From contig CALKIZ010000062.1 of the NCBI GenBank assembly GCA_937995735.1, positions 1-43,421 of the forward strand: a stretch of 43,421 nucleotides of DNA, given 5' to 3'. Shown piece by piece: positions 36,228-43,421 of this stretch. A model generated the notes under the pieces. That model did no database searches. It was given only the letters and a program-made list of their open reading frames with translations, and was not told the origin of the DNA. Position 1 is the first letter of the stretch. Each line of letters opens with the position of its first letter. Both the position numbers and the translations under genes were made by a program. This DNA comes from an uncultured Neomegalonema sp. Its GTDB lineage: Bacteria > Pseudomonadota > Alphaproteobacteria > Rhodobacterales > Rhodobacteraceae.

Positions 36228-36701
36228 ATGATTAAATTTTCTCTGCTTGTCGCAACCGTCGCGACCGTCTCGCTTGGCACTGCGCTGGCGGATGAAGGTG
36301 ACATCAACTCTGATAAAGCCGTCATCAGCGCCGGTGCGGAGCTTTACGCCGATAATTGCGCGGTTTGTCATGGCGCAGATTTGGAGGGGGCCGAAGACTG
36401 GCAGGGGTATAATGAAGACGGCACGCTAAAACCGCCGCCGCATGACGCCAGTGGACATACTTGGCATCACTCTGATACGCTGCTTTTCGATTATGTGAAG
36501 CTCGGCGGCACTGCGGCCATGGCCAAAGTCGCACTTGAGGAGTTTAACAGCGGAATGCCGCCATTTGGCGATACCCTGACCGACGAGGAAATCTGGAACA
36601 TCCTTGCCTTCATTAAATCAAGTTGGCCCGAAGATATTCAACAAACCCAGCGTGAAATCAGCGAAGAAGAACGCGCGCTAAATGAAGCGAAAAACAAATA
36701 G
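36228..36701 (+). CDS. Small c-type cytochrome
   Basis: This 157-aa periplasmic protein has a signal peptide (SLLVATVATVSLGTALA) and one heme site CAVCH at about residues 44-48. The distal Met region is probably NSGMPPFGDTLTDEEIWNIL. It is a class I monoheme cytochrome c with an extra His-rich loop (HDASGHTWHHSD) that could bind another metal. The C-terminus is a charged helix. AAGGAG precedes ATG 36228 by 7 bases. It is divergent from the Zur-type operon, but regulation by Zur is not shown. Electron partners are unknown. Confidence 0.92.
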   Translation: MIKFSLLVATVATVSLGTALADEGDINSDKAVISAGAELYADNCAVCHGADLEGAEDWQGYNEDGTLKPPPHDASGHTWHHSDTLLFDYVKLGGTAAMAKVALEEFNSGMPPFGDTLTDEEIWNILAFIKSSWPEDIQQTQREISEEERALNEAKNK

Positions 36702-37194
36702 GAATTTTTAGCGACACCGCATGGTTTACGGGGTTATTTGCATACTACAAAACGCTAATTGTCATTGCCCGACTTGTCGTTCGGGCAATCCAGAGTCGGA
36801 AACGCTGGCGTCGGTCGTTCTGGATCATCGGAACAAGTCCGATGATGACCTGAAAAATTGTGAAGTATCGCATCCCGTGGGGTCGTTTGCTCCATTGCTG
36901 AGTAGGTGGATGGGGTTTTGGAAACCTCATTAAGAGTTTTGCGACTGCTAATCCGTTGGTTCCGCCGCGTTGGAAGTCCGCTAGGCTGCTACAGCACTTT
37001 AAGAACTGTGCTGGCAGTCAGGTGTTAATCTACGATGGAAGCGTGGGCACAACCGGTGAGCATGTAGGATAGAGTGCTCAAAATTTCCTAATCGCCGGGG
37101 ATTTGGGAGTTATCAACAGCGCAGTTTTGTGTCGGTGAGTGGCGCGCGCTAAAATCGACGGTTGTTAAAACATGCTGAGGTTTTACAATCTTGT
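36702..37194. other. Non-coding stretch with REP hairpins
   Basis: I see no convincing gene in these 490 bases. It contains the inverted REP pair at 36761-36850 and a further hairpin CAGCAC (36992-36997)/GTGCTG (37008-37013). A 70-codon plus-strand frame from 36721 runs through the REP pair and is considered spurious. Base composition is more varied than in the neighbouring core genes, as expected for a remodelled spot. Confidence 0.5.
36761..36850. repeat. Pair of inverted REP elements (BIME-like)
   Basis: The first element is GTC-ATTGCCCGA (36764-36772) pairing with TCGGGCAAT (36781-36789), then CCAG. The second is CTGG-ATCATCGG (36824-36831) pairing with CCGATGAT (36839-36846), then GACC. 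They face each other with mirrored GTCAT...ATCCAG and CTGGAT...ATGAC flanks, the standard layout of paired REPs in alphaproteobacteria. Confidence 0.8.
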
Positions 37195-37683
37195 CTAGAG
37201 ACGCCCGCGTAGTTCGTGACGTTGCTGGGTTGGAAGAAGGTCCGAAACGGAAATCAATAAGTCTAGTAAACGGCGATCTTCACCTTCACATGCAGGTTCG
37301 CCACGATATTCGGATTTAAGAACCATCAACCTAACGCCCTTGCGTGGAGTTTTTCCATATTGGGTCAACCAACTAGTGAGCTTATTGTAGTAGGTCTTAT
37401 AGAGGTTCGACCCTGGATCGATTTCCTCGAAAAACGCTGACAAAGCGTTCTCGGTATTGGTTCCACTCCGATATTTAGCTCCTCGGAGATAGGTGTCAGC
37501 ATTCAGACCAACGTAACCCACAAACTTTGAGAATCCAAATAGAGGGCCATCGACGCCATTGTCGTCGATGTAAAATGCGTGCGCTTGACGAAGACGACTA
37601 GCCAGTTCAGGAGAGTTATTGACCTCATCTTGAAGTAGCTTAATTGCATCGATGACTTCTTTAAGATTGGTGACAAGTTGCAT
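37195..37683 (-). CDS. Unrecognised 162-aa protein, likely accessory
   Basis: I do not recognise the family with confidence. The sequence is soluble, without signal peptide or cysteine motif. Residues about 35-65 read AHAFYIDDNGVDGPLFGFSK then FVGYVGLNADTYL, and a later part reads YNKLTSWLTQYGKTPRKGVR. The look is reminiscent of domains found with restriction or HNH-type proteins, but I cannot name one. AAGGAA lies 8 bases before ATG 37683. The upstream 200 bases are very AT-rich with hairpins, and REPs stand downstream: signs of an acquired gene. Confidence 0.7.
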   Translation of the reverse strand: MQLVTNLKEVIDAIKLLQDEVNNSPELASRLRQAHAFYIDDNGVDGPLFGFSKFVGYVGLNADTYLRGAKYRSGTNTENALSAFFEEIDPGSNLYKTYYNKLTSWLTQYGKTPRKGVRLMVLKSEYRGEPACEGEDRRLLDLLISVSDLLPTQQRHELRGRL

Positions 37684-37889
37684 TTGATTGATTCCTTTAA
37701 GTTAGATAATTTAGAAAAATCTAATTTAAAGGCGGCAAAATTACAATTAGATTTTTTAGATTATTCTAAAATCTTATGTACCTACCTATCAAAATCAACG
37801 GTTTTGGCAGATATATCAGCCATTAATTTTACGACAGCTAACCCGTCGATCCTGCTGAGTTCGTAACCCGTAGCAAAACCTTCCTTCGC
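37684..37889. other. AT-rich promoter region of the orphan gene
   Basis: This stretch is strikingly AT-rich compared with its surroundings. It contains the palindrome TTAGA-AAAA-TCTAA (37711-37724) and several further TTAGATT/TTCTAA copies up to 37770. These may be operator sites or an AT-rich silenced region. No gene is seen. Confidence 0.5.
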
Positions 37890-39098
37890 TTACGCATCCG
37901 ACGCGAGTGCGGTGCGGTTTCGGAGTGCGAGGAAGGCTAGGGATGCGAGGGCTAGTCCTATCGGGACAAGCACGCTGAGATTGACGGTGTTCCATCCGGC
38001 GATGGCCATGATCTTACCCGAGCTTAATGCGCCCACTGCGACCAATCCCATGACCAAGACATCGTTGAGACCCTGAACTTTTGCGCGTTCTTCCGGGCGG
38101 TGATTGGCGGTGAGGAGGCTGGTTGCGCCGATAAATCCAAAATTCCAACCCAGCCCGAGGAAGATCAGGGCGGCATAGAATTTCTCCAGCTCGATCCCGC
38201 TCAGGGCAATCCCCGAGCAAGTGGCTAACATCAGCAAGCCCGCTCCGATAATCTTGCCATGGCCAAACCGGACAATCAGCGCACCGGTAAAGAAGCTCGG
38301 TGCGAACATTGCCAAGACATGCCAGCGGACAACATCAGCGGCGTCTGCATCGCCAAATCCGCAGGCAATGATGGCGAGCGGCGTCGAGGTCATCACGAAT
38401 GTCATCGCCGCGTAACTGACCATCGCGCAGAGCATGGCCACGGGTACAGCCGGATTGCGAAAGATTTCCCGCATGGGCCTGCCGCTATCGCCGCTTTTCA
38501 GCTTTTCAGGTTTCGGCAAATCAAGCAGGGGAATGGCGAGCATCCCTATGATGCCGACAAAGACAGTTGCAGCATACGCACCAGCAAACGGAACCGGCGC
38601 GAAGAAATCTCCAAAGCGAATGACGATCTCAGGACCAAGGATCGCCGATACCAAACCCGCCGCCATGACATAGCTGATCGCGCGGGGCTTATAGGCGTCG
38701 CTGGCGGTATCCGTGGCGGCAAAACGGAAGAGGTTATGGGTTGTCTGGTACACGCCAGCCAAAGCATGGGCGATGCAGAAGAGGACAAAGCTGCCATTCA
38801 GGATGGCATAGGTCGCGAGAACCCCGCCGAGCATCCCGCATACCGCGCCAAGATGAAAACCGGGCCTGCGCCCGAACCGTCCCATCAACAGCGAAACAGG
38901 GGCAGCGGTGATCATTCCCGCAATCATCTGGCAAGCGATGGGCAGTGTCGCGAGGCTTTTATCTTCGGCCAATAGCGCGCCCGCCAGACCGCCAAGGATA
39001 ATATAAACCGGGAGCTGCGCCCCCAGAATTGCCTGCATAAACGATAAGACTGCGACGTTGCGCTTTGCGCGTGTGTCGGAGGGAATGGCTTGGGTCAC
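37890..39098 (-). CDS. Major facilitator superfamily transporter
   Basis: This 402-aa protein has twelve predicted membrane helices and the MFS loop 2-3 motif (LMGRFGRRPGFHLGA). Family resemblance is to drug/metabolite H+ antiporters (DHA1-type), but the substrate cannot be read from sequence. Its GTG start overlaps the nusB stop (GTGA), so it is the last gene of the ribE-ribH-nusB transcript. This position varies between alphaproteobacteria and says little about function. Confidence 0.9.
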   Translation of the reverse strand: MTQAIPSDTRAKRNVAVLSFMQAILGAQLPVYIILGGLAGALLAEDKSLATLPIACQMIAGMITAAPVSLLMGRFGRRPGFHLGAVCGMLGGVLATYAILNGSFVLFCIAHALAGVYQTTHNLFRFAATDTASDAYKPRAISYVMAAGLVSAILGPEIVIRFGDFFAPVPFAGAYAATVFVGIIGMLAIPLLDLPKPEKLKSGDSGRPMREIFRNPAVPVAMLCAMVSYAAMTFVMTSTPLAIIACGFGDADAADVVRWHVLAMFAPSFFTGALIVRFGHGKIIGAGLLMLATCSGIALSGIELEKFYAALIFLGLGWNFGFIGATSLLTANHRPEERAKVQGLNDVLVMGLVAVGALSSGKIMAIAGWNTVNLSVLVPIGLALASLAFLALRNRTALASDA

Positions 39099-39559
39099 TC
39101 TTTGGGGCTTTCGGGCCTCAGTGTCGGCGCGATGGCTTCGAGTACCGCATTGGCGAGCTTGGGCTCATCGCCGTCAAAGAACGCTTTTGCAACCTCGACA
39201 TATTCGTTGAAGACGACATTGCGCGGGGTGCTGAGCGCCAGCAATTCGTACCCGCCCGCCCGAAATAACGCTCGCAAAATCGGGTCGATCCGGCGCAAAG
39301 GCCATCCTGATTTCAGGGTGTCGTTGACGGTTTTGTCGATCTCAGGCTGGCGCTCGACGACGCCTTTGAGCAGTTTGCGAAAGTGCTTTACATCGGCTTC
39401 GGCCAAGACATCGCCGTCGACATCCATGCCCAAACGATGATTTTCAAATTCGGTTTGTACTTTGGACCACGGCGCGCCGGTCAGCTCCATCTGGTAGAGC
39501 GCTTGCACGGCGGCGAGGCGGGCGGTGGAGCGGGCTTGGGGGTTTGATTTCTTCGCCAT
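39095..39559 (-). CDS. nusB: Transcription antitermination factor NusB
   Basis: This 154-aa all-helical protein is part of the rRNA antitermination complex with NusE/S10. Conserved segments are ARSTARLAAVQALYQMELTG, LRRIDPILRALFRAGGYELL and VVFNEYVEVAKAFFDGDEPK. ATG 39559 follows the ribH stop by one base; an upstream extension of 24 residues lies within ribH and is not credible. Confidence 0.96.
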   Translation of the reverse strand: MAKKSNPQARSTARLAAVQALYQMELTGAPWSKVQTEFENHRLGMDVDGDVLAEADVKHFRKLLKGVVERQPEIDKTVNDTLKSGWPLRRIDPILRALFRAGGYELLALSTPRNVVFNEYVEVAKAFFDGDEPKLANAVLEAIAPTLRPESPKE

Positions 39560-39560
39560 C

Positions 39561-40085
39561 TCAAACGGTTTTCGTCGGCGATGATCCGGCGATATTGATG
39601 TGCTCGCTATCGGGCAGGAATGTCGGTTCACGGTTTGCGGATGCGTCTGCTTCGGTGGTGAATTCTTCGCGCAGCTCCATCAGAGCGATACAGGCATTGG
39701 CTGCGTCAGCGCCTTTGTTTTTTTGCGCGGGGTCAGCGCGGACAATGGCTTGTTGCTCGTTTTCGACCGTGAGGATGCCATTGCCAATGGGCGTTCCCCA
39801 ATCTGTGCCTATCGCCATCAGGCCGCGTGAGGAGTCGTTCGTTACCGTCTCGTAATGGCTGGTTTCACCGCGAATAACACAGCCCAGCGCGACAAATCCG
39901 TCGAAGGCATCCGATTCCAGAGCAATGCGGATCGCAATCGGAATTTCGAGCGCGCCGGGGACTTCGCGCACATGGACATCACACCCGGCAGCATCCAGTG
40001 CCGCCGTCGCGCCCTCAATGAGCATATTGGAGATATGTCCATAATAGGGGGCAACGATTACGAGAACGCTCTTTGGCTCGGCCAT
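39561..40085 (-). CDS. ribH: 6,7-dimethyl-8-ribityllumazine synthase
   Basis: This 174-aa enzyme forms lumazine, the substrate of riboflavin synthase. The catalytic His77 is in RGETSHYETVTNDSSRGL, and GALEIPIAI and GNGILTVENEQQA are also conserved. The C-terminal 25 residues extend beyond the usual length. It starts one base after the ribE stop. Confidence 0.95.
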   Translation of the reverse strand: MAEPKSVLVIVAPYYGHISNMLIEGATAALDAAGCDVHVREVPGALEIPIAIRIALESDAFDGFVALGCVIRGETSHYETVTNDSSRGLMAIGTDWGTPIGNGILTVENEQQAIVRADPAQKNKGADAANACIALMELREEFTTEADASANREPTFLPDSEHINIAGSSPTKTV

Positions 40086-40086
40086 T

Positions 40087-40710
40087 TTATGATCCTTTGG
40101 ACAGCGCGGCGCCGCGCACATCATTCAGTCTGGCGACGTATCGCGCAAGCACGTCAATTTCAAGGTTGATGGCTGCGCCCTCGGTTAATCCGCCCAAGGT
40201 CGTCTCTGCCTGAGTGTGCGGGATCAGGTTGATGCCGAAATTGCACTCATCGACTGCGTTGACGGTCAAAGACACGCCGTCGATGGTGATGGACCCTTTT
40301 GCCGCAATGAATTGCGACAGAGCAGGGGGCGCTTCGAAGGTATAGCGCCACGAATCCCCGTCTTGGCTCAGAGCGCGTAGATGGCCGAGACCGTCTACAT
40401 GCCCCGTCACGATATGTCCGCCAAGCTCGTCTCCAACTTTCAGCGCGCGTTCGAGGTTGAGTTTTATGCCCTCGGCCCAGCCCGCTGCGGTGGTCAAAGA
40501 GCAAGTCTCCGCTGAGGCATCCACCGCGAACCATGCGCCGGTGTCGTCTGTGCCTTTATCCGTCACCGTCAGGCAAATTCCCGAACAACAGATCGAGGCT
40601 CCGATGGCGATGGAATTCGCCGGATACGAACAGCCAATCGTAAATCGCTTATCGCCGCGCATCTCGACGGAGCGAACCTCGCCAATATCAGTCACAATTC
40701 CGGTAAACAT
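40087..40710 (-). CDS. ribE: Riboflavin synthase, alpha chain
   Basis: This 207-aa enzyme dismutates two lumazines to riboflavin. It has two lumazine-binding repeats: MFTGIVTDIGEVRSVEMRGD with GASICCSGICLTV, and GGHIVTGHVDGLGHL with GSITIDGVSLTV. ribD and ribBA, which often stand beside it in alphaproteobacteria, are absent here; this transcript begins with ribE. No FMN riboswitch was found upstream. Confidence 0.96.
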   Translation of the reverse strand: MFTGIVTDIGEVRSVEMRGDKRFTIGCSYPANSIAIGASICCSGICLTVTDKGTDDTGAWFAVDASAETCSLTTAAGWAEGIKLNLERALKVGDELGGHIVTGHVDGLGHLRALSQDGDSWRYTFEAPPALSQFIAAKGSITIDGVSLTVNAVDECNFGINLIPHTQAETTLGGLTEGAAINLEIDVLARYVARLNDVRGAALSKGS

Positions 40711-40981
40711 AGTCTGCCCTATACAGCGATGGCGTGCCGGTCCCGCCGGTCACAGTGATTGCGGGGAAACTAGGGGGCTTGGCGGGTTTAGGCAATCTAT
40801 TGATCGGTTCCATGCGCGCTCCCAATTTCATTTGTAGGCGGATGAAAATCATACAAAGTTTTGACTATAAATGCGATTGATATTAATAATTAATGTTAAT
40901 ATTCGTTAAAATCACAGTATTCGTGGAATGAAATTTGAATGAGTATTTTTCAATGTCATGATAATTGAAAGATAAATCGTT

Positions 40982-41719
40982 ATGTCCGGTTTCTCCCAGC
41001 AAGTTTCACGGCTTTTGTCCGCATCAAAGCAAACCCCTAAAAAGATAGCGGTTCGGGGCGGTTTTCTGTTCGCCGGTGTGATGGCGATTTCTGTTATGAC
41101 GGGCGCGCCTGCTGCGACTGCGGGATTGGAGTCTGTTCTTGAATGTGGCGATGTCACGGGCAAAGTGTTCGATGATAAAAACCGCAACGGGTATCAGGAC
41201 GAGGGCGAAGCGGGGTTGCCGGGTGTTCGTTTGGCGACCGCGCGCGGTTTGCTGACCGTCACCGATAAGCATGGCCGCTATCATGTGACTTGCGCGCGCG
41301 TCCCGAGAAGAGGGATTGGCTCGATTTTTCTGATGAAGCTCGATGCGCAAACATTGCCTTCGGGGTATCGGGTTACATCCGAGAACCCGCGTGTTGCGCG
41401 CTTGACCCGTGGTAAAGCGACAAAACTGAACTTCGGAGCATCGCAGAGCCGCGTGGTGCGTCTTGATCTGACCGGTGCAGCGTTCGAACCGGGCAGCATG
41501 GGCCTCAAAGCACAGTGGCATGACGGGATTGACCAGTTGCTCGACGTTCTTGGTGAAGACCATGCAGTCTTGCGTCTGATTTATCAGCAGGGCGCAGAAG
41601 AGAGTACGCTGGTGGATAAACGGATGCGCGCTGTCTCACGTCTGGTGGAAAAGCAGTGGAAGCAACGGGACGCGGGTTATGACCTTGAAATCGAGCGCGT
41701 AACGAGGGTTGGGCGGTAG
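40982..41719 (+). CDS. Lone SdrD-B-like/DUF11-associated C-terminal domain protein
   Basis: This 245-aa secreted or envelope protein has a hydrophobic segment at about 26-48 (RGGFLFAGVMAISVMTGAPA) and an SdrD-B-like domain (GKVFDDKNRNGYQDEGEAGL then VTDKHGRYHVTC). A conserved region follows: SGYRVTSENPRVARLTRGKA, LNFGASQSRVVRLDLTGAAF, and LRLIYQQGAEES. The same arrangement forms the C-terminus of very large DUF11-repeat surface proteins in Rhodobacterales-type bacteria. Here it stands alone with its own signal. Function is unknown; surface display is likely. Confidence 0.8.
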   Translation: MSGFSQQVSRLLSASKQTPKKIAVRGGFLFAGVMAISVMTGAPAATAGLESVLECGDVTGKVFDDKNRNGYQDEGEAGLPGVRLATARGLLTVTDKHGRYHVTCARVPRRGIGSIFLMKLDAQTLPSGYRVTSENPRVARLTRGKATKLNFGASQSRVVRLDLTGAAFEPGSMGLKAQWHDGIDQLLDVLGEDHAVLRLIYQQGAEESTLVDKRMRAVSRLVEKQWKQRDAGYDLEIERVTRVGR

Positions 41720-41751
41720 TGGGGTTTGGCGTTGCCGGTATAGGCATCCGT

Positions 41752-42438
41752 TCAATCAAGTCGCATGAAACCAATCGACTCCCAAAATTTTCCAGCGCCA
41801 TTCTGCCGTGTGTAAGAGTCGAGCCCTGTAACCCCGGCTGCCCTTAATTTTTGAAGGACATCCGGTCGCATCAGAAAACCCCTTTCAATGCCGCTATGTG
41901 TCCAAAATGGATACCGCGTGACGTATTCGTAAGTGGCGGTCGAAGTCGCCAGAGCCCCGACACCATCAGCTTCTGTCGGGTTAAAGTTCGTCTCCGCGCT
42001 TCGCGGGCGCGGCACAAACTCGAATCGAAAATCATATTTCGGAATAAAATAAAAATAGGGTTCTGTAATGTACGGTCGCCCATCTGGCCTCAGTACGGAA
42101 ATTGGGTGAGACAGAGAACCGTTTGGGAAAGCTGCTTCAAAAGCATCCAGCGCCTTTTGATTAACTAAGGGCTGGACTCCAATCGAAAAAATATCTGGTA
42201 GTTCAAATCCAAGATCATTCTTTCCGATACGAACATCCGAAAATCGAAGGCTTCCAAATTTCTGACATCGCACCAGCCTTATGAGGTCGGGCAACCCTTC
42301 GGGGCCTTTTCGCCATTCTTCAAAAAGATCAGGTAGATAATCTTCGTTAACGAAGTCGACGGGAAAAAGATAATCGTCATGTACACTCAGGCGATAGAGA
42401 TAGAATAGGCGAGACTTATCGACGGGGGCATGTGTCAT
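41752..42438 (-). CDS. Imm11/DUF1629-like hypothetical protein
   Basis: About 228 aa, soluble. The central part, LRFSDVRIGKNDLGFELPDI then FSIGVQPLVNQKALDAFEAA and F, resembles the Imm11 (DUF1629) immunity-type fold, with its DIF/LVxxxxxDAF pattern, and a C-terminal LRAAGVTGLDSY also fits. No partner toxin gene is visible. GTG 42450 and ATG 42438 are both possible; GGTGGA lies 7 bases before 42438. The gene lies at the edge of the IS zone, which suggests mobility. The family call is moderate at best. Confidence 0.6.
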   Translation of the reverse strand: MTHAPVDKSRLFYLYRLSVHDDYLFPVDFVNEDYLPDLFEEWRKGPEGLPDLIRLVRCQKFGSLRFSDVRIGKNDLGFELPDIFSIGVQPLVNQKALDAFEAAFPNGSLSHPISVLRPDGRPYITEPYFYFIPKYDFRFEFVPRPRSAETNFNPTEADGVGALATSTATYEYVTRYPFWTHSGIERGFLMRPDVLQKLRAAGVTGLDSYTRQNGAGKFWESIGFMRLD

Positions 42439-42541
42439 TGAATAGTCCACCCTATTACTACGGTTGCTAAATTTATTTTATGATAATCAGTTTCAATCTG
42501 CGCAAATAAACTTCTTTGAACGAGCCAAGTCGTATTTGTCC

Positions 42542-42590
42542 TTTTGGTTAGGTTGGACGCATTCGCGAAGCGAACCTTGCTTTTGTCTTC
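42542..42590. repeat. Dispersed repeat unit, related to 157-205 and 272-318
   Basis: The unit contains TTTGGTTAGGTTGGACGCAT and TCGCGAAGCG with a following CTTGCTTTTGT run. Units near the left end of the window share the same order of blocks at roughly three quarters identity by eye. Relative to the adjoining IS30 end it points the opposite way from the left copy, so it is not part of the IS. Confidence 0.6.
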
Positions 42591-42628
42591 GTGCTCTTCC
42601 GTTTTCTCTGTCCTTGATTTTTCGTCTG

Positions 42629-43020
42629 TCATTCCCGCGTATGCGGGAAGATGGAGTCACGGTTGAAGTGCAACGTTTTTGATAGTGCCGAGAATACCTC
42701 TGCAGGAGTTTGATAGTCGAGACATTTACGTGGTGTGGCGTTGTAACGCCTGACATGGGCGAGGATGTCGGAGTTGGAGAGTTTGGTCAGGTCGGTTTTG
42801 CGCGGCAAAGTCCGCCGTAAACGCCCGATGCCGTTCTCGACCGCACCCTTCTGCCACGGAGAATGGGTATCGCAGAAGAAGGTTGCCATCCCGATGTCTT
42901 CATTGAGCCGCCAGTGCTCCGAGAACTCGGTTCCGTTGTCAAAGGTGATGCTGCGTCGCATGGCTGGGGGCAGAGGCGAGAACTGGCAGCGCGTGCAATC
43001 AAGACAATTCGGGAGACGGA
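42629..43020 (-). pseudogene. IS30-family transposase, truncated at its 5' side
   Basis: The minus-strand frame reads PLPPAMRRSITFDNGTEFSE, then TFFCDTHSPWQKGAVENGIG and TPRKCLDYQTPAEVFSAL, ending at TGA 42629-42631. These are the conserved C-terminal half of an IS30 DDE transposase, with the middle Asp in DNGTEF and the Glu in AVENGIG. Upstream of about 43000 homology stops, and a stop codon follows within 60 bases. The N-terminal half with the helix-turn-helix is missing, so this is a remnant. The last 130 bases are nearly identical to the left-edge copy. Confidence 0.9.
42632..42649. repeat. REP-like palindrome at the IS30 end (right copy)
   Basis: TTCCCGC-GTAT-GCGGGAA is a 7-bp stem preceded by GTCA, the same position relative to the transposase stop as the left copy at 117-134. 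In the left copy the stem has C-G pairs where this one has T-A pairs at the outer positions, while pairing is conserved. Confidence 0.75.
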
Positions 43021-43021
43021 A

Positions 43022-43066
43022 TGGTAATGTGTCCCACGGTGGTTATTTCCGTGGGACACATTACCA
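43022..43066. repeat. Perfect 18-bp inverted repeat (hairpin 1)
   Basis: TGGTAATGTGTCCCACGG and CCGTGGGACACATTACCA are exact reverse complements separated by 9 bases. A perfect stem of this length does not arise by chance. It lies at the broken edge of the IS30 remnant and shares three bases with the next hairpin. Confidence 0.95.
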
Positions 43067-43106
43067 ATACAACTTTGAAATCAAATAGATTTCAAAGTTG
43101 TATTGG
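43064..43106. repeat. Perfect 19-bp inverted repeat (hairpin 2)
   Basis: CCAATACAACTTTGAAATC and GATTTCAAAGTTGTATTGG are exact reverse complements around the 5-base loop AAATA. It directly continues hairpin 1. No T-run follows, so a terminator is unlikely. Confidence 0.95.
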
Positions 43107-43238
43107 CTCCGAAGGAGGGATCTCCGATCTTCTCGAAATTGAACCGTAACTAGATGGAAAACGTTTGTTTAGTCAACGTGTTGACACGGATAGGTGAAGT
43201 TTTTCAGGCGCTTTCGACACGCTTAAAAGGCTACAAAT
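43107..43238. mobile_element. Non-coding end of an IS5-family element (probable)
   Basis: Between the hairpins and the IS5 transposase stop are 132 bases without a gene. CGTTTGTTTAGTCAACGTG at about 43161-43179 resembles terminal sequences of IS5/IS427-type elements, so the IS border probably lies near here. The exact terminal repeat cannot be set because the other end is outside the window. Confidence 0.4.
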
Positions 43239-43421
43239 CTAGGCAGCGGACTCATAAAATTTACACCATAGTCTTACGGTCGCGAGTTTGATCATCGCCA
43301 TAAAGTTCTGAGATGTTTTTTCGTAGCGCGTCGCGATGCGGCGGAATGATGCTTTCAATCGACCGAAAAAACGCTCAATGAGGTTGCGCAATTTGTAGAG
43401 TTCGGCGTCAAATTCCTTGAA
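43239..43421 (-). CDS. IS5-family transposase, C-terminal end (cut by window edge)
   Basis: The minus-strand frame reads ELYKLRNLIERFFGRLKASF then RRIATRYEKTSQNFMAMIKL and ends with TAG at 43239-43241. YKxRNxxERFFxRLK...RRIATRY is the conserved DDE E-region of IS5-family (IS427-type) transposases. Sixty residues are inside the window; the remainder lies beyond the edge, so intactness is unknown. Confidence 0.9.
   Translation of the reverse strand, partial: FKEFDAELYKLRNLIERFFGRLKASFRRIATRYEKTSQNFMAMIKLATVRLWCKFYESAA

Noticed and set aside
36721-36933. A 70-codon gene with CHCPTC motif
   Set aside because: The frame is produced by the REP pair. It has no ribosome binding site and no family.
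40711-40981. FMN riboswitch or ribD remnant upstream of ribE
   Set aside because: No conserved RFN blocks are visible on the minus strand, and the frames contain early stops without RibD motifs.
1-43020. Composite transposon bounded by IS30 copies
   Set aside because: The interval is full of core genes in ordinary alphaproteobacterial order, so it is not a mobile cargo. At least one IS30 copy is truncated.
43022-43106. Rho-independent terminators
   Set aside because: Stems are AT-mixed and 18-19 bp long, and no T-run follows in either direction.
1-43421. CRISPR array, prophage or complete restriction/toxin system
   Set aside because: No regularly spaced repeats, cas genes, phage structural genes or methylase/nuclease pairs were seen.

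Overview
The window looks like a piece of chromosome from an alphaproteobacterium, most likely a marine Hyphomonadaceae/Maricaulales-type organism. This rests on gene families and gene order: an IalB-family protein, a coenzyme-B12-dependent NrdJ reductase, an LdtR-type MarR regulator, the long alphaproteobacterial dCTP deaminase, and the blocks rodZ-ispG, argS-SPOR-nagZ-scpA-scpB and yceD-rpmF-plsX-fabH-ihfA-merR. No ribosomal RNA gene is present, so the genus cannot be given.

Layout. 1-335: the end of an IS30-family transposase followed by hairpin-rich repeats. 390-2761: an unrecognised basic protein, then an acyl carrier protein overlapping a ketoacyl synthase. 2766-4601 (minus): an IalB-like protein and two poorly conserved possible regulators. 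5036-8710: nrdJ, with a likely NrdR box upstream and a strong terminator downstream. 8920-10686 (minus): dgt and two overlapping small genes, the last apparently damaged. 10764-12599: erpA, an XRE regulator coupled to sdhE, and an LdtR-like regulator. 12905-16616: rodZ, ispG, a GNAT acetyltransferase and a DUF1499 protein. 16719-18435: a fasciclin protein, then two minus-strand genes (a small conserved protein and a TIGR02466 oxygenase). 18550-24240: argS, a SPOR protein, nagZ, scpA and scpB. 24279-29606 (minus): dcd, tRNA-Pro(GGG), a MerR regulator, ihfA, fabH, plsX, rpmF and yceD, with bamE divergent. 30278-32431: a TetR regulator divergent from a flavoprotein, with a palindromic operator between them. 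32631-36020 (minus): a four-gene operon (DUF2796 His-rich protein, ABC ATPase, FtsX-like permease, DUF3299) behind a near-perfect Zur box, with a cytochrome c gene divergent. 36702-37889: an accessory patch with REP hairpins and an unrecognised gene. 37890-40710 (minus): ribE-ribH-nusB-MFS. 40982-42438: a lone SdrD/DUF11-type C-terminal domain protein and an Imm11-like gene. 42541-43421: an insertion-sequence junk zone (repeats, truncated IS30, two perfect hairpins in tandem, the end of an IS5 transposase).

Most of the window is ordinary housekeeping DNA: fatty acid and phospholipid synthesis, nucleotide pools (NrdJ, Dgt, Dcd), isoprenoids, riboflavin, Fe-S assembly, chromosome condensation and the cell envelope. 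The interesting parts are the predicted Zur-controlled zinc cluster, the TetR/flavoprotein switch, the orphan genes around 37.2-37.9 kb and 41.7-42.4 kb, and the repeat/IS architecture at both ends. There, two IS30 copies in inverted orientation abut REP-like palindromes whose stems differ by compensating base changes. I saw no CRISPR array, prophage or complete defence system.
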